This document shows, piece by piece, positions 53,093 to 61,321 of a stretch of DNA of 64,000 nucleotides (its first letter is position 1; every line of letters begins with the position of its first letter). The position numbers were made by a program, and so were the translations under genes. Where the stretch lies: the NCBI RefSeq assembly GCF_036039175.1, contig NZ_JAYXKP010000001.1:682001-746000 (forward strand), written 5' to 3'. Under the pieces are notes generated by a model, which ran no database searches, was not told where the DNA came from, and saw only the letters and a program-made list of their open reading frames with translations. Source of the DNA: Marinilactibacillus sp036039175 (GTDB lineage: Bacteria > Bacillota > Bacilli > Lactobacillales > Carnobacteriaceae_A).

Positions 53093-54808
53093 TTATTGGG
53101 TAAAACTTTTTTCTTTTAAATAAGTTTTCTCTACTAACTCATAAGCGCCTGGTTCAATTGATTCAAGTTTTTCTCGAACCATTTTCAAAGAAGTCTCATA
53201 ATCGTAATCTTCTGAGAATAAATTCCGACTATAGCGAATGGTCTCTGCAACTTCACTATGCTCATTTTTGTATCGATACAGCCTTTGACTAACTAATTCA
53301 CTTAAAATCGCCTGATCAACTAGCTTGTCCGTTTTATCCGCAAGTTTGTCTACATCATCTTCGCACATTTCATGAAGCTTGTAAACTTCATTCATGTCTA
53401 AGCGCGGCTTAGCAAGCACTTGGTTTAATTGTTGAACATGATCCGTTGTGTAGAAGAAAAATTCCAGATATTCCTGAGGCAATCCTGGTAAATTTTTACT
53501 TTCAACGTATCTCTTCATCTCTCGCATTGCCAATTCCATTTCTTCTAAATCTTCTATAATTTCCAGTTCACTATCACGGTAATCGGATAGATCTGAGCTG
53601 ATTTCTACCTGTTTTTTATTCAGTTCTTCTAATTCATCAAATAATCCATTCAATTTTTCACTAGCTTCAGAGAAAGCGATTTGTTTATCTGTTAGATCTT
53701 GGTTAATTTTCATAAACAATTTTTCTTGTTCCGATATACTTTCATTTACAGCTTCTGCACCTTCCGCTTCATCTCGATACAAATGATAACTTTGAGAAAG
53801 GCGATCGATTTCAATCAACAGTTTGCGATTCTGTTCTTTCAAGTAAAGGAGAATTTTTCTGATTTGATTCAGCAGTTCTCTCACTTCCGACTTGGATTCA
53901 ACCTCAAGCTCTAATTGATCATAAACCGAATCGATTTTCTGATCTAACGCGACTGATTCTTCTTCTGCTTTAGTAATTTCAAGCTTGCTTATATCCTTGT
54001 TGATACTTTCTATTTTGACGTGAATCAGAGAAAGTGCTTCTTTTATAGAGTCATCAGGGAAGATGTAATCTTCCTCTTTCAAACTCTGATAGCCACTTTC
54101 TAACTCTTGTACTTGTTCTTTTGTTTCTTCCTCTATTTTCTCCAGTATAACCGGAATCTCTACCATATAAATTTCCATCTCACCAATCGTTTCATCCAAT
54201 TGCTTCAATAATTGATTCGCTTCTTCGTGATCACCTGTCACTGTTAGGTGTGAGAAAGTCGCAAAATCGGATTCCATTATCCCAAGTTTATCTTCAAGTG
54301 CATCAACTGCTCTCCCAAACGAAAAACTCTTAGCAAGTAAATCTTTTCGAATACTGTGATACCTTTTTTTGATGGTTTCAATTCTTTTTAAATTATCTTC
54401 TTCCCGCTGCATCAATTCATCTAACTGATCATTTAAATTTTTAAGCGCCAAGCGTACTTCTATCAGTTTCTCTTCAGCAGCTTCTTGATCAGTACTAGCT
54501 CTTTTAAAGCGATAACGATCTGTTGCCTGCTCCGCTTCAAATAATAAGCTTTCAATAGATGGGAATTGCTTTGTTTCAATAAGATCCCATGTTTTTTTCA
54601 GTTCATCTGCTGTATCCTGAGATTGTCCAGTCATACTTTTTTTATCGATCGACTGTATCTTAGTTGTTGGAAATTGTTCCATCAACGCTTTTTTCTTAAT
54701 ATCCAGTTCGTCAATTTCTTTGTAGTGTTTTTTTCTGACTAAATAAGTAGTTATGTACAGGGCAACGATTAAAACGATTAAAATGATCACGACGATTTCT
54801 AACGTCAT
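53093..54808 (-). CDS. ezrA: Septation ring formation regulator EzrA
   Basis: 571 aa, normal length. One N-terminal membrane helix (VVIILIVLIVALYITTYLV, residues 5-24) with the rest cytosolic, made almost wholly of coiled coil / spectrin-like repeats rich in E, K and L. The C-terminal patch with NLFSEDYDYE is typical. It tunes FtsZ ring assembly and links division with wall synthesis. Confidence 0.95.
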   Translation of the reverse strand: MTLEIVVIILIVLIVALYITTYLVRKKHYKEIDELDIKKKALMEQFPTTKIQSIDKKSMTGQSQDTADELKKTWDLIETKQFPSIESLLFEAEQATDRYRFKRASTDQEAAEEKLIEVRLALKNLNDQLDELMQREEDNLKRIETIKKRYHSIRKDLLAKSFSFGRAVDALEDKLGIMESDFATFSHLTVTGDHEEANQLLKQLDETIGEMEIYMVEIPVILEKIEEETKEQVQELESGYQSLKEEDYIFPDDSIKEALSLIHVKIESINKDISKLEITKAEEESVALDQKIDSVYDQLELEVESKSEVRELLNQIRKILLYLKEQNRKLLIEIDRLSQSYHLYRDEAEGAEAVNESISEQEKLFMKINQDLTDKQIAFSEASEKLNGLFDELEELNKKQVEISSDLSDYRDSELEIIEDLEEMELAMREMKRYVESKNLPGLPQEYLEFFFYTTDHVQQLNQVLAKPRLDMNEVYKLHEMCEDDVDKLADKTDKLVDQAILSELVSQRLYRYKNEHSEVAETIRYSRNLFSEDYDYETSLKMVREKLESIEPGAYELVEKTYLKEKSFTQ

Positions 54809-54869
54809 TTGATTTCCCTCCGACTAGGCCTTACAAGCAAAGAACGATGCCTACTTTTCTCTTCTTAAC

Positions 54870-54878
54870 AGTATATCA
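54870..54878 (-). promoter_or_regulatory. Extended -10 promoter of ezrA
   Basis: Minus-strand TGATATACT, about 60 bases before the ezrA start; no good -35. Confidence 0.5.
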
Positions 54879-54999
54879 AATATTAGGGGATTATGTTATA
54901 CTTACAAGCAAATTCTATAAATTAGGTTTAAAATAAATTGATATTACAAACTAATTGCTTGTATTAGTCAACTATTATAAAAAATGAAAAGGTGATTAT

Positions 55000-55461
55000 T
55001 TGGAAACAAAAGCAATCAAACACATGATGAATAAGCAGCTAGATGCTTTACTGACTGGAGAAAATAATCTAATTGCAAACTTAAGTAACGCTTCCGCTCT
55101 CTTGTCCGATCAACTAAAAGATATTAACTGGGCAGGATTTTATTTATGGGAAGAAGCCGATCAAGAACTTGTACTCGGACCATTCCAAGGTAAAGTAGCC
55201 TGCGTTAGAATTTCAAATGGATCTGGTGTTTGCGGAACAGCTTTCAAAGAACAAAAAACTTACTTGGTGCCTGATGTCCACGCTTTTCCAGGCCATATTG
55301 CTTGTGACGCTGCAAGCGAATCTGAAATTGTAATACCATTAACCAAAAATTCTGTTCAAATAGGCGTGCTAGATATTGATGCGCCTATCAAAAATAGATT
55401 CACTGAAACAGACAAAGAAGTACTAGAAGAATTTGCTGCAGTATTAGTCGCTCATTTATAA
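55000..55461 (+). CDS. GAF domain free methionine-(R)-sulfoxide reductase
   Basis: 153 aa with TTG start at 55000 and SD AAAGGTG 5 bases upstream. A single GAF domain (WAGFYLW; GVCGTAF; VLDIDAP) with Cys68, Cys78 and Cys102; the spacings 10 and 24 equal those of the E. coli fRMsr cysteines. It reduces free Met-R-sulfoxide with thioredoxin. Monocistronic, divergent from ezrA. I see no strong terminator after it. Confidence 0.9.
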   Translation: METKAIKHMMNKQLDALLTGENNLIANLSNASALLSDQLKDINWAGFYLWEEADQELVLGPFQGKVACVRISNGSGVCGTAFKEQKTYLVPDVHAFPGHIACDAASESEIVIPLTKNSVQIGVLDIDAPIKNRFTETDKEVLEEFAAVLVAHL

Positions 55462-55522
55462 TTCATTTATTTAGATAAGCCTGGTTTTAGTCGCTCTTAA
55501 GCTGATTAGAACTAGGATTTTT

Positions 55523-55960
55523 CTATTGTAAAACCATTTCGTACTCTTCACCGTTATCAGCATTTCTCACCAATGAGCCTCCCATTTTCATCAAGATCAA
55601 TTCGAAGTCTTCAGCGGTGACCGTATAAGCATCTTCCGTTTCCTTTCTTTGAATGGACTCAATTGTTTCAATAAATTTGGCTTGGATATCTTCTGTACTA
55701 TAGCCTTGAACATTACCATCGTAAATTCCAAGGTCACCATCCAAGAAATAAAAGGAATATTCATTCTCTTGACCAGCAGCGTCTACTAAGCCAACTCTGT
55801 TTAAATCATCAGGGATTTCTTTCGATTCTCGCATTTCAGTTACTGAATCTTGTTCTACAATTTCTGTCTGACTTGCCGGTTCTTCTTGAGCAGTTTCTAA
55901 ATCACATCCAGCGATCGAGAAAATCGTTAAAGCAAATAAAACTTCTCTGAAATATTTCAC
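55523..55960 (-). CDS. Predicted lipoprotein of unknown function
   Basis: 145 aa. Signal peptide with lipobox SIAGC (Cys19) predicts a membrane-anchored extracellular lipoprotein. The mature part starts with an acidic, probably unstructured stretch (residues 20-50, E/D/S/Q-rich), then a compact domain (NEYSFYFLDGDLGIYDGNVQ; SIQRKETEDAYTVTAEDFEL). I do not recognise the family. It stands alone between the fRMsr gene and rpsD. Confidence 0.7.
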   Translation of the reverse strand: MKYFREVLFALTIFSIAGCDLETAQEEPASQTEIVEQDSVTEMRESKEIPDDLNRVGLVDAAGQENEYSFYFLDGDLGIYDGNVQGYSTEDIQAKFIETIESIQRKETEDAYTVTAEDFELILMKMGGSLVRNADNGEEYEMVLQ

Positions 55961-56045
55961 AAGCCCCCTCCTAAGCTAGTATTCTTCTAGTCTTTTTTCA
56001 TTCTATCATACGTTAAAAACTTATAGAACGGTTTCATTCAATTCA

Positions 56046-56080
56046 TAAAAAAAAAGCCTGCACTATGTGCAAGCTTTTCT
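56046..56080 (-). terminator. Terminator of rpsD
   Basis: Stem AAAGC-c-TGCAC / GTGCA-a-GCTTT followed by nine T on the minus strand. Confidence 0.88.
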
Positions 56081-56092
56081 AACCAGTTAAGA

Positions 56093-56698
56093 TTAACGGT
56101 TGTAGTATTCAACGATGTATGAATCGTCAACATCAGCAGACATTTCTTCACGTAATGGTAAACGAGTAAGTGAGCCTTCTAATTTTTCTTCGTCAAAAGT
56201 AACGAAGTCTGGACGACCATATAAAGATTCTACAGATTCTTTAATGATTTTCATGTCTTTAGATTTTTCACGAACACCAATAACTTCTCCAACTTTTACG
56301 CTGTATGAAGGGATGTCAACGCGTTTTCCGTCAACAGTGATGTGACCGTGGTTTACCAATTGACGAGCTTGACGACGTGTAGTCGCAAGACCAAGACGGT
56401 AAACAACGTTATCTAAACGTTGTTCAAGTAAGATCATGAAGTTAACACCGTGTTTACCTTCACGAATTTTACCAGCTTTATTGAATAAGTTAAAGAATTG
56501 ACGTTCGTTAACGCCATACATAAAACGTAGTTTTTGTTTTTCTTTTAGTTGCATACCATACTCAGAAAGTTTGATACGGCTTGTAGGTCCGTGTTGTCCT
56601 GGAACGTAAGGACGACGTGCTAATTCTTTTCCAGTTCCTGAAAGTGAAATGCCTAAACGACGAGATTTCTTCCAAGAAGATCCTGTGAAACGAGCCAT
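56093..56698 (-). CDS. rpsD: Ribosomal protein uS4
   Basis: 201 aa, the Firmicutes length. N-terminal basic ARFTGSSWKKSRRLGISLSG; S4 RNA-binding domain (RLDNVVYRLGLATTRRQARQ; VNHGHITVDGKRVDIPS) at about 90-155. No zinc cysteines are present, so it is the Zn-free form. uS4 is a primary 16S rRNA binder and, in Firmicutes, represses its own mRNA. Monocistronic. Confidence 0.98.
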   Translation of the reverse strand: MARFTGSSWKKSRRLGISLSGTGKELARRPYVPGQHGPTSRIKLSEYGMQLKEKQKLRFMYGVNERQFFNLFNKAGKIREGKHGVNFMILLEQRLDNVVYRLGLATTRRQARQLVNHGHITVDGKRVDIPSYSVKVGEVIGVREKSKDMKIIKESVESLYGRPDFVTFDEEKLEGSLTRLPLREEMSADVDDSYIVEYYNR

Positions 56699-56862
56699 AA
56701 TTGTATTCCTCCAATAATTTTTTTGGAGTAAAATAACGTGATAGAAATTCAGTAATACGTGCAGTTTCTACGAACGTTCGCCATTGCAGCCGCAGGTTAC
56801 TAGTTTACTTGATTAAGAAACTGTTGACGCGGTTACCATTTCTTGCTGCATTATTTTACACA
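56699..56862 (-). promoter_or_regulatory. Leader of rpsD, likely S4-binding
   Basis: About 164 untranslated bases between promoter and start. Complementary arms include GAAATGGTAACC / GTTACTAG-type pairs, GCACGT...ACGTGC-like and CCAAAAAAATTATTGG around the SD. Firmicutes rpsD leaders form a pseudoknot bound by S4; assigned by position, not by a covariance search. Confidence 0.55.
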
Positions 56863-56868
56863 AATGCT

Positions 56869-56897
56869 AGTATACCGTTTTATATCGATGCTGTCAA
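56869..56897 (-). promoter_or_regulatory. Promoter of rpsD
   Basis: Minus-strand consensus -35 TTGACA (56892-56897), 17-base spacer, -10 TATACT (56869-56874). Confidence 0.92.
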
Positions 56898-56899
56898 CA

Positions 56900-56953
56900 T
56901 AAAAAAGAAGCAGCCCTTGGCTTACTTCTAATTTCGTAAGTTGAAGGCTGCTT
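56900..56953 (-). terminator. Terminator of the BaeRF-like gene
   Basis: Stem AAGCAGCC..CTTAC / GTAAG..GGCTGCTT followed by six T on the minus strand. It ends three bases before the rpsD -35. Confidence 0.85.
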
Positions 56954-56977
56954 CAGTTTGATTTTTATAAAACTGTT

Positions 56978-58105
56978 CTAGAATCTTAATAATGCAGCGA
57001 TTCCTGTATCTGATGGCATACTTGCTACATCTAGAACGTAAACTTTTCCATTAGTTTTCAGAACGTTTTGAACAAGCTGATTCACGTAAGCATTGATTTC
57101 TGACCCTTCTTGGTACTGACCATTTTCATCAATTGTTCCATGAACTTGGTAGTGGTCTTCAATGAGTAGGGTGCCAATTTTACCTTGAATACTTGCCATA
57201 GCCAAATCATTGTACTGGGCTTCAAGTTTGAATTCAGGAGTTGTTTCGTTGAACTTTTCAACAAGTTCTTTGTATCGACGATCAATAATCTCATTGACTA
57301 CTTCTTTAGCTTTATCTACAATCTCAGCATTTGAAAGTTGTGCAGTCGATCCTTCGACTTTTGTTTCATCCAAATGAGGATTTTTAGAAATTTTCCCAAA
57401 GTCTGCAATATTTTCTGGAAGTGCAAACAATACGAGAGGTAAACCAGTTGGTTTACTGTAATGTTCAAATATATATTTATCTACAATTCTAAAGTAATTG
57501 TCTTGATCAATTTGAACTTCATTACTTTTTTCGTTATGTCCATGGAACATCGCTGATCCACCCGCACCATTATATTCACCAGAATTTAAGTTTCCACCGG
57601 TCAATTCTTCTCCAAGTGCTTTTTCTAAATCAGTTGGTGCATCTTCTGGAAGTGGAATTTCCTGTAACTCGCTTCCTCGACCATTATAAAGTGTAAACTT
57701 ATCATGGTTCAAGCATAGCAAGTGGAAATAACTCACATACTGGAAGTTATCAATCAATGGTAGTACATAAGCCTGATTGGATACGACCACATTATTATCT
57801 ACTTCTACGCCTAATCGATAAAAGAATGTATCTGTTTGTGTTACATAAAAAACAAGGCTTTTAGTTGCTCTTCTCCAGAAATTAGTATCATCTCTTAAGC
57901 CTTCTAGTTCGTTTAAGAAAGTGTCACATGTTTTTTCATCATATACATCGCAAATTTTCTCTTTTGCGTCCTTCAATAAATTCTGAAACTGAATCTGGTT
58001 TGCCTCTGTTTCAAACGCGTTATCTTGAGCGTTCATCGAAATAGAAAGATAAACCTCATCCGTCTGTAAAATCTCGTCTGTTGGAAATGCAAATAATTCT
58101 TTCAT
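56978..58105 (-). CDS. BaeRF-like protein (bacterial relative of eRF1/Pelota-type domains)
   Basis: 375 aa from ATG 58105, 5 bases after AAGGTG. It reads ELFAFPTDEILQTDEVYLSI at the N-terminus, has a strand-rich first half (SLVFYVTQTDTFFYRL; HLLCLNHDKFTLYNGRGSEL), a His-containing FHGHNEK loop near residue 195 and ends SMPSDTGIAALLRF. This layout and the final TG-IAA-LRF resemble the BaeRF families described as bacterial homologues of the archaeo-eukaryotic release factor domains. The function is unknown; ribosome rescue has been suggested. Not part of an operon. Confidence 0.6.
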   Translation of the reverse strand: MKELFAFPTDEILQTDEVYLSISMNAQDNAFETEANQIQFQNLLKDAKEKICDVYDEKTCDTFLNELEGLRDDTNFWRRATKSLVFYVTQTDTFFYRLGVEVDNNVVVSNQAYVLPLIDNFQYVSYFHLLCLNHDKFTLYNGRGSELQEIPLPEDAPTDLEKALGEELTGGNLNSGEYNGAGGSAMFHGHNEKSNEVQIDQDNYFRIVDKYIFEHYSKPTGLPLVLFALPENIADFGKISKNPHLDETKVEGSTAQLSNAEIVDKAKEVVNEIIDRRYKELVEKFNETTPEFKLEAQYNDLAMASIQGKIGTLLIEDHYQVHGTIDENGQYQEGSEINAYVNQLVQNVLKTNGKVYVLDVASMPSDTGIAALLRF

Positions 58106-58186
58106 GTTTTCACCTTCCATTATCTATTTCTCCAAGAGTCTCACTCATTAGTACAAAGTAATATTCCTGAAGATAACTATAATCTC

Positions 58187-58215
58187 ATCATATCTAATCT
58201 GTCATAAATTGTCTA
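58187..58215 (-). promoter_or_regulatory. Promoter of the BaeRF-like gene
   Basis: Minus-strand -35 TAGACA (58210-58215), 17-base spacer, -10 TATGAT (58187-58192). Confidence 0.75.
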
Positions 58216-58224
58216 AAGATACGC

Positions 58225-58260
58225 AATAAAACCCAGTCATGATTTTGCGACTGGGTTTCA
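58225..58260 (-). terminator. Terminator of the GNAT gene
   Basis: Stem AAACCCAGTC / GACTGGGTTT with a 10-base loop and TTTT on the minus strand. Confidence 0.85.
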
Positions 58261-58268
58261 CTAATAGA

Positions 58269-58802
58269 CTAATTATATTCCAAATACTCGGAATCAAGCA
58301 TTCCGTAAACGAAACTATCCGACCATTCTCCTTTATACCAGAAATCTTGAATGTGGTGAGCTTCTTTTCTCATACCAATTTTAATACAAACTTTCTGGGA
58401 ATTCGTATTTCTAGCGTCCATATTAATCTGAACTCGGTGAACTCCTAGTTCATAGAAAAGCTGATGAATCATTTCGTGAACTGCCTCAGAAGCAAAGCCA
58501 TTGCCTGCAAACGAACGATTAAGACTATATCCGATTTCTATGGTCTCTTTCACATCTGTGTACCATAAAGATAAATCTCCAATCACTTGGTCTTCATAGA
58601 CGATTGCAAGATTTAAAGTATGGTCTTTATCCAAAATGTTTTTCAAAACTTTTTTGTCAAATTCTTCATGTGCGTTATCTGATTTCCATGGCTCATGCAA
58701 TAAGAATCTACAAGTTTGTTCATCTTTATATATTGCGAAAGTTTCCTCGAAATCGTTTTGCTGAAATGGTCTTAATATTAATCTTTTCGTTTTAATAATC
58801 AA
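58269..58802 (-). CDS. GNAT acetyltransferase, RimJ/RimL type
   Basis: 177 aa from TTG 58802, 5 bases after GGGAGG, giving LIIKTKRLILRPFQQNDFEE, the usual RimJ/L start; the longer frame would overlap the DUF1054 gene. Acetyl-CoA-binding block is YSLNRSFAGNGFASEAVHEM near residue 100, then RVQINMDARNTNSQKVCIKIGM. It acetylates an amine of a protein, antibiotic or small molecule; the substrate is unknown. Lies 44 bases after the DUF1054 gene, likely one transcript. Confidence 0.85.
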   Translation of the reverse strand: MIIKTKRLILRPFQQNDFEETFAIYKDEQTCRFLLHEPWKSDNAHEEFDKKVLKNILDKDHTLNLAIVYEDQVIGDLSLWYTDVKETIEIGYSLNRSFAGNGFASEAVHEMIHQLFYELGVHRVQINMDARNTNSQKVCIKIGMRKEAHHIQDFWYKGEWSDSFVYGMLDSEYLEYN

Positions 58803-58845
58803 CTTTGCCTCCCTGATCTGAATCGGCAACGTCTTAACTTGCTGA

Positions 58846-59484
58846 CTACGCCGATTCACTCTGTTCGAAATGAATGTCTAACAACTGTCTGTATAATGGG
58901 ATAAGTTGGGTTATAGTCTGTTTAATATAGTTATTTTGTGCTTTTATGTTCTCTAAAAGATCACTATCTCTTTCTATCACTCTTCCAATCAAGAATTCTC
59001 CCTTTTTTACCTTAAGAAGTCGATTGAGTTTTTCAATCATCTTCTGTTCACTAACAGGTTCAATTTTTGCTTTAGTATGATCTCCTGAGAGCACAAACTG
59101 TTCAGTCAATGAATTTAAGTTCTCTGGACTAGATAAGAGTGCTTTGCCCATTTCGATTTCATAAAGAGGATTGTCTATAATAGAAATAAAGATAAAAACG
59201 TGATCTTCGTTTATACCGATTTGTAAATGAGGATATTTTTTATATCCTCTAACATCTCCACCGATTGCACACCAGGTTGATTCGGGAGGATTAGATGTTC
59301 TTCTCCTATGTTGAGCGATATGAAATTGCATGGGATATCCAATTTCATCCTGGATCATTGGTGCATAGGTGTCTCCTAAATCTTGGAAAACAGGTTGAAT
59401 TTCATTCCTTATTATGTTCATTCTGTCTTCAAGACCTTCAATAAAAAATAGTTCAAAATCTTGTTTGGTGAATCCTTTATGCAT
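58846..59484 (-). CDS. DUF1054 family protein (YktB-like, UPF0637)
   Basis: 212 aa from ATG 59484, right after GGAGGAGTACA. Blocks GFTKQDFELFFIEGLEDRM, HRRRTSNPPESTWCAIGGD and RGYKKYPHLQIGINEDHVF are typical of YktB. The function is unknown. First gene of a two-gene unit with the GNAT acetyltransferase. An AT-rich inverted repeat overlaps its -35 region. Confidence 0.87.
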   Translation of the reverse strand: MHKGFTKQDFELFFIEGLEDRMNIIRNEIQPVFQDLGDTYAPMIQDEIGYPMQFHIAQHRRRTSNPPESTWCAIGGDVRGYKKYPHLQIGINEDHVFIFISIIDNPLYEIEMGKALLSSPENLNSLTEQFVLSGDHTKAKIEPVSEQKMIEKLNRLLKVKKGEFLIGRVIERDSDLLENIKAQNNYIKQTITQLIPLYRQLLDIHFEQSESA

Positions 59485-59510
59485 TGTACTCCTCCAAAAC
59501 CACTTTATAT

Positions 59511-59556
59511 ATTGTAACATAAATAACGATTAATTTAAACATATAGTTTAAATTAA
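59511..59556 (-). promoter_or_regulatory. Promoter of the DUF1054 gene with overlapping inverted repeat
   Basis: Minus-strand extended -10 TGTTACAAT (core 59511-59516). At 59530-59556 lies a perfect 11-base inverted repeat TTAATTTAAAC-ATATA-GTTTAAATTAA that covers the expected -35 position. No T-run follows, so an operator is more likely than a terminator. Confidence 0.5.
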
Positions 59557-59581
59557 TACAAAATAATCAGAAGATAGATTA

Positions 59582-60541
59582 TTAAAATTCTACTTGATTC
59601 AGAACTTCTTTCATCATCAACTGGATTGATTGCAACCCTCCGCCAGATAAATACCATAAGTCGGCATCAAGATAAATAATAGCGTCTTGCTGATAAGCAT
59701 TTGTTTCTTGTATAACAGGATTTAATGATAAATCGCTAACTGATGTATCTCCTCCGATAGCTTGTGAGCGGTCAACAACAAATAACAAATCAGGATTTTC
59801 TTGTAGAATATATTCATAAGAAATCGACTGTCCATGTATAGAAGACTCAATGCTATTATCTACGGGGATAAAACCAAACTCTTCATACAGCATACCATAC
59901 CTTGAGTGTTCTCCAAAAGCCGATAAGCTACCCTCATTTAAAATCGTTACTAATGTAGATTTTCCAGAATCCTGTGCTACTTCTTGCAGTGCCCCCATCT
60001 CTTTTTGAATAGAGTCTAGCTCAGCTTCAACTTGTTCTTCCATCAAAAGAATCTGACCGATTGTTTGCATGTTTTCTGCAAACGAATCCCAGTATTTTTC
60101 TAGATCTACACTTAAATAAAGTGTCGGTGCAATTTCATCTAGCTCATCTAAAAAATCCAATTGTCTTCCGGAAATCAAGATCAAATCTGGATCCAATTCA
60201 TACACAGCCTCCAAATCTGGTTCTTTCAAACTCCCTACAGAAACGACATCTGAATCACCGAAGCTGCTAAGATAATCTGGAAGGCTCTGAGTTACTGTAC
60301 CGACCACTTTATCCTTTGAGTCTAGCACTTCAAAAGTGTCCAGTAAGCCCATATCAAATATGACAACTTTTTCAGGATTCACAGGTACGTCAACAGCTAA
60401 TCCATTAGAATCTTTTACCTCAATTGATTCTAGACTATCTTTACTCTGATCTTCTGTATTGATTACTTCCGCAGATTCACTTGCACAACCTCCAGCTAAC
60501 ATAATTGTACCTATACTGAACGCAACGATTTTTTTGATCAT
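59582..60541 (-). CDS. yclQ: Siderophore ABC transporter substrate-binding lipoprotein (YclQ type)
   Basis: 319 aa. Lipobox LAGGC (Cys19) anchors it outside the membrane. Two type III solute-binding lobes linked by a helix (VVIFDMGLLDTFEVL; LDPDLILISGRQ; NPDLLFVVDRSQAIGG). It resembles YclQ/CeuE/FatB, which bind catecholate siderophores such as petrobactin; which one is used here cannot be told. Last gene of yclNOPQ, 24 bases after the ATPase gene. Confidence 0.88.
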   Translation of the reverse strand: MIKKIVAFSIGTIMLAGGCASESAEVINTEDQSKDSLESIEVKDSNGLAVDVPVNPEKVVIFDMGLLDTFEVLDSKDKVVGTVTQSLPDYLSSFGDSDVVSVGSLKEPDLEAVYELDPDLILISGRQLDFLDELDEIAPTLYLSVDLEKYWDSFAENMQTIGQILLMEEQVEAELDSIQKEMGALQEVAQDSGKSTLVTILNEGSLSAFGEHSRYGMLYEEFGFIPVDNSIESSIHGQSISYEYILQENPDLLFVVDRSQAIGGDTSVSDLSLNPVIQETNAYQQDAIIYLDADLWYLSGGGLQSIQLMMKEVLNQVEF

Positions 60542-60565
60542 CTCTTATCATCCTTTTTTAGTTTT

Positions 60566-61321
60566 TTAGTAGTACATTACAAACTTTTTCCCTTTACGGT
60601 CAATGACTTCAACATCTATGTCAAAAATGTTCTTAATATTCTGCTGGGTAATCATCTGTTCAACTGGCCCTGCTGCAAAAACTTTCCCTTCTTTCATAGC
60701 AATTAAATTATCAGCATAAGCTGCAGCAAAATTGATATCATGAATCACTGTAATGACCGTTTTCCCAAAATCGTCTACAAATGTTCTGATAATATCCATC
60801 AACTGTACACTATATTTCATATCCAGATTATTCAACGGCTCATCTAGTAAGATATAATCCGTATCTTGAGCAAGAACCATCGCAATCATCGCCCTTTGTA
60901 GTTGCCCACCAGAAAGTGTATCGATGTACTGATCCGCTATTTCAAGTAAGCCAACCTGCCTTAAAGATTGTTCGATTAATTCATGACAGTGGGCATTCAG
61001 CCTACCTTTTGTATAAGGAAACCTACCAAAGGATACTAATTCTTTTATAGTCAAGCGCATGGAAAATTTGTTGGATTGTTTCAATACCGATAATTTCTTC
61101 GCTAGTTCACCCGGCTTCCAGCTCTTAATTTCACCGCCGTCAATATAAATTTCTCCAGTATCTTTAGGGACTAAGCGACTGATCATTTCTAGTAAGGTTG
61201 TCTTACCAGCACCATTAGGACCAATGCAAGCAGTCAATTTTCCTTTTTCAATTGGAATCGTTACAGTATCCACAACAATTTTTTCTTTATAACTCTTTGA
61301 AACTTGATTTAAATCAATCAT
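60566..61321 (-). CDS. yclP: Siderophore ABC transporter ATP-binding protein (YclP type)
   Basis: 251 aa from ATG 61321, 7 bases after GGAGG and overlapping the yclO stop (TGATG). Walker A GPNGAGKTTLLE, signature LSGGQLQRAM, Walker B YILLDEPLNNLD and H-loop VIHDINFA are all present. It powers the YclNO permease pair. Confidence 0.93.
   Translation of the reverse strand: MIDLNQVSKSYKEKIVVDTVTIPIEKGKLTACIGPNGAGKTTLLEMISRLVPKDTGEIYIDGGEIKSWKPGELAKKLSVLKQSNKFSMRLTIKELVSFGRFPYTKGRLNAHCHELIEQSLRQVGLLEIADQYIDTLSGGQLQRAMIAMVLAQDTDYILLDEPLNNLDMKYSVQLMDIIRTFVDDFGKTVITVIHDINFAAAYADNLIAMKEGKVFAAGPVEQMITQQNIKNIFDIDVEVIDRKGKKFVMYY

Noticed and set aside
56978..58105. Assigning the BaeRF-like protein as a true release factor
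   Set aside because: No GGQ motif is visible; only an overall resemblance to BaeRF proteins is claimed.
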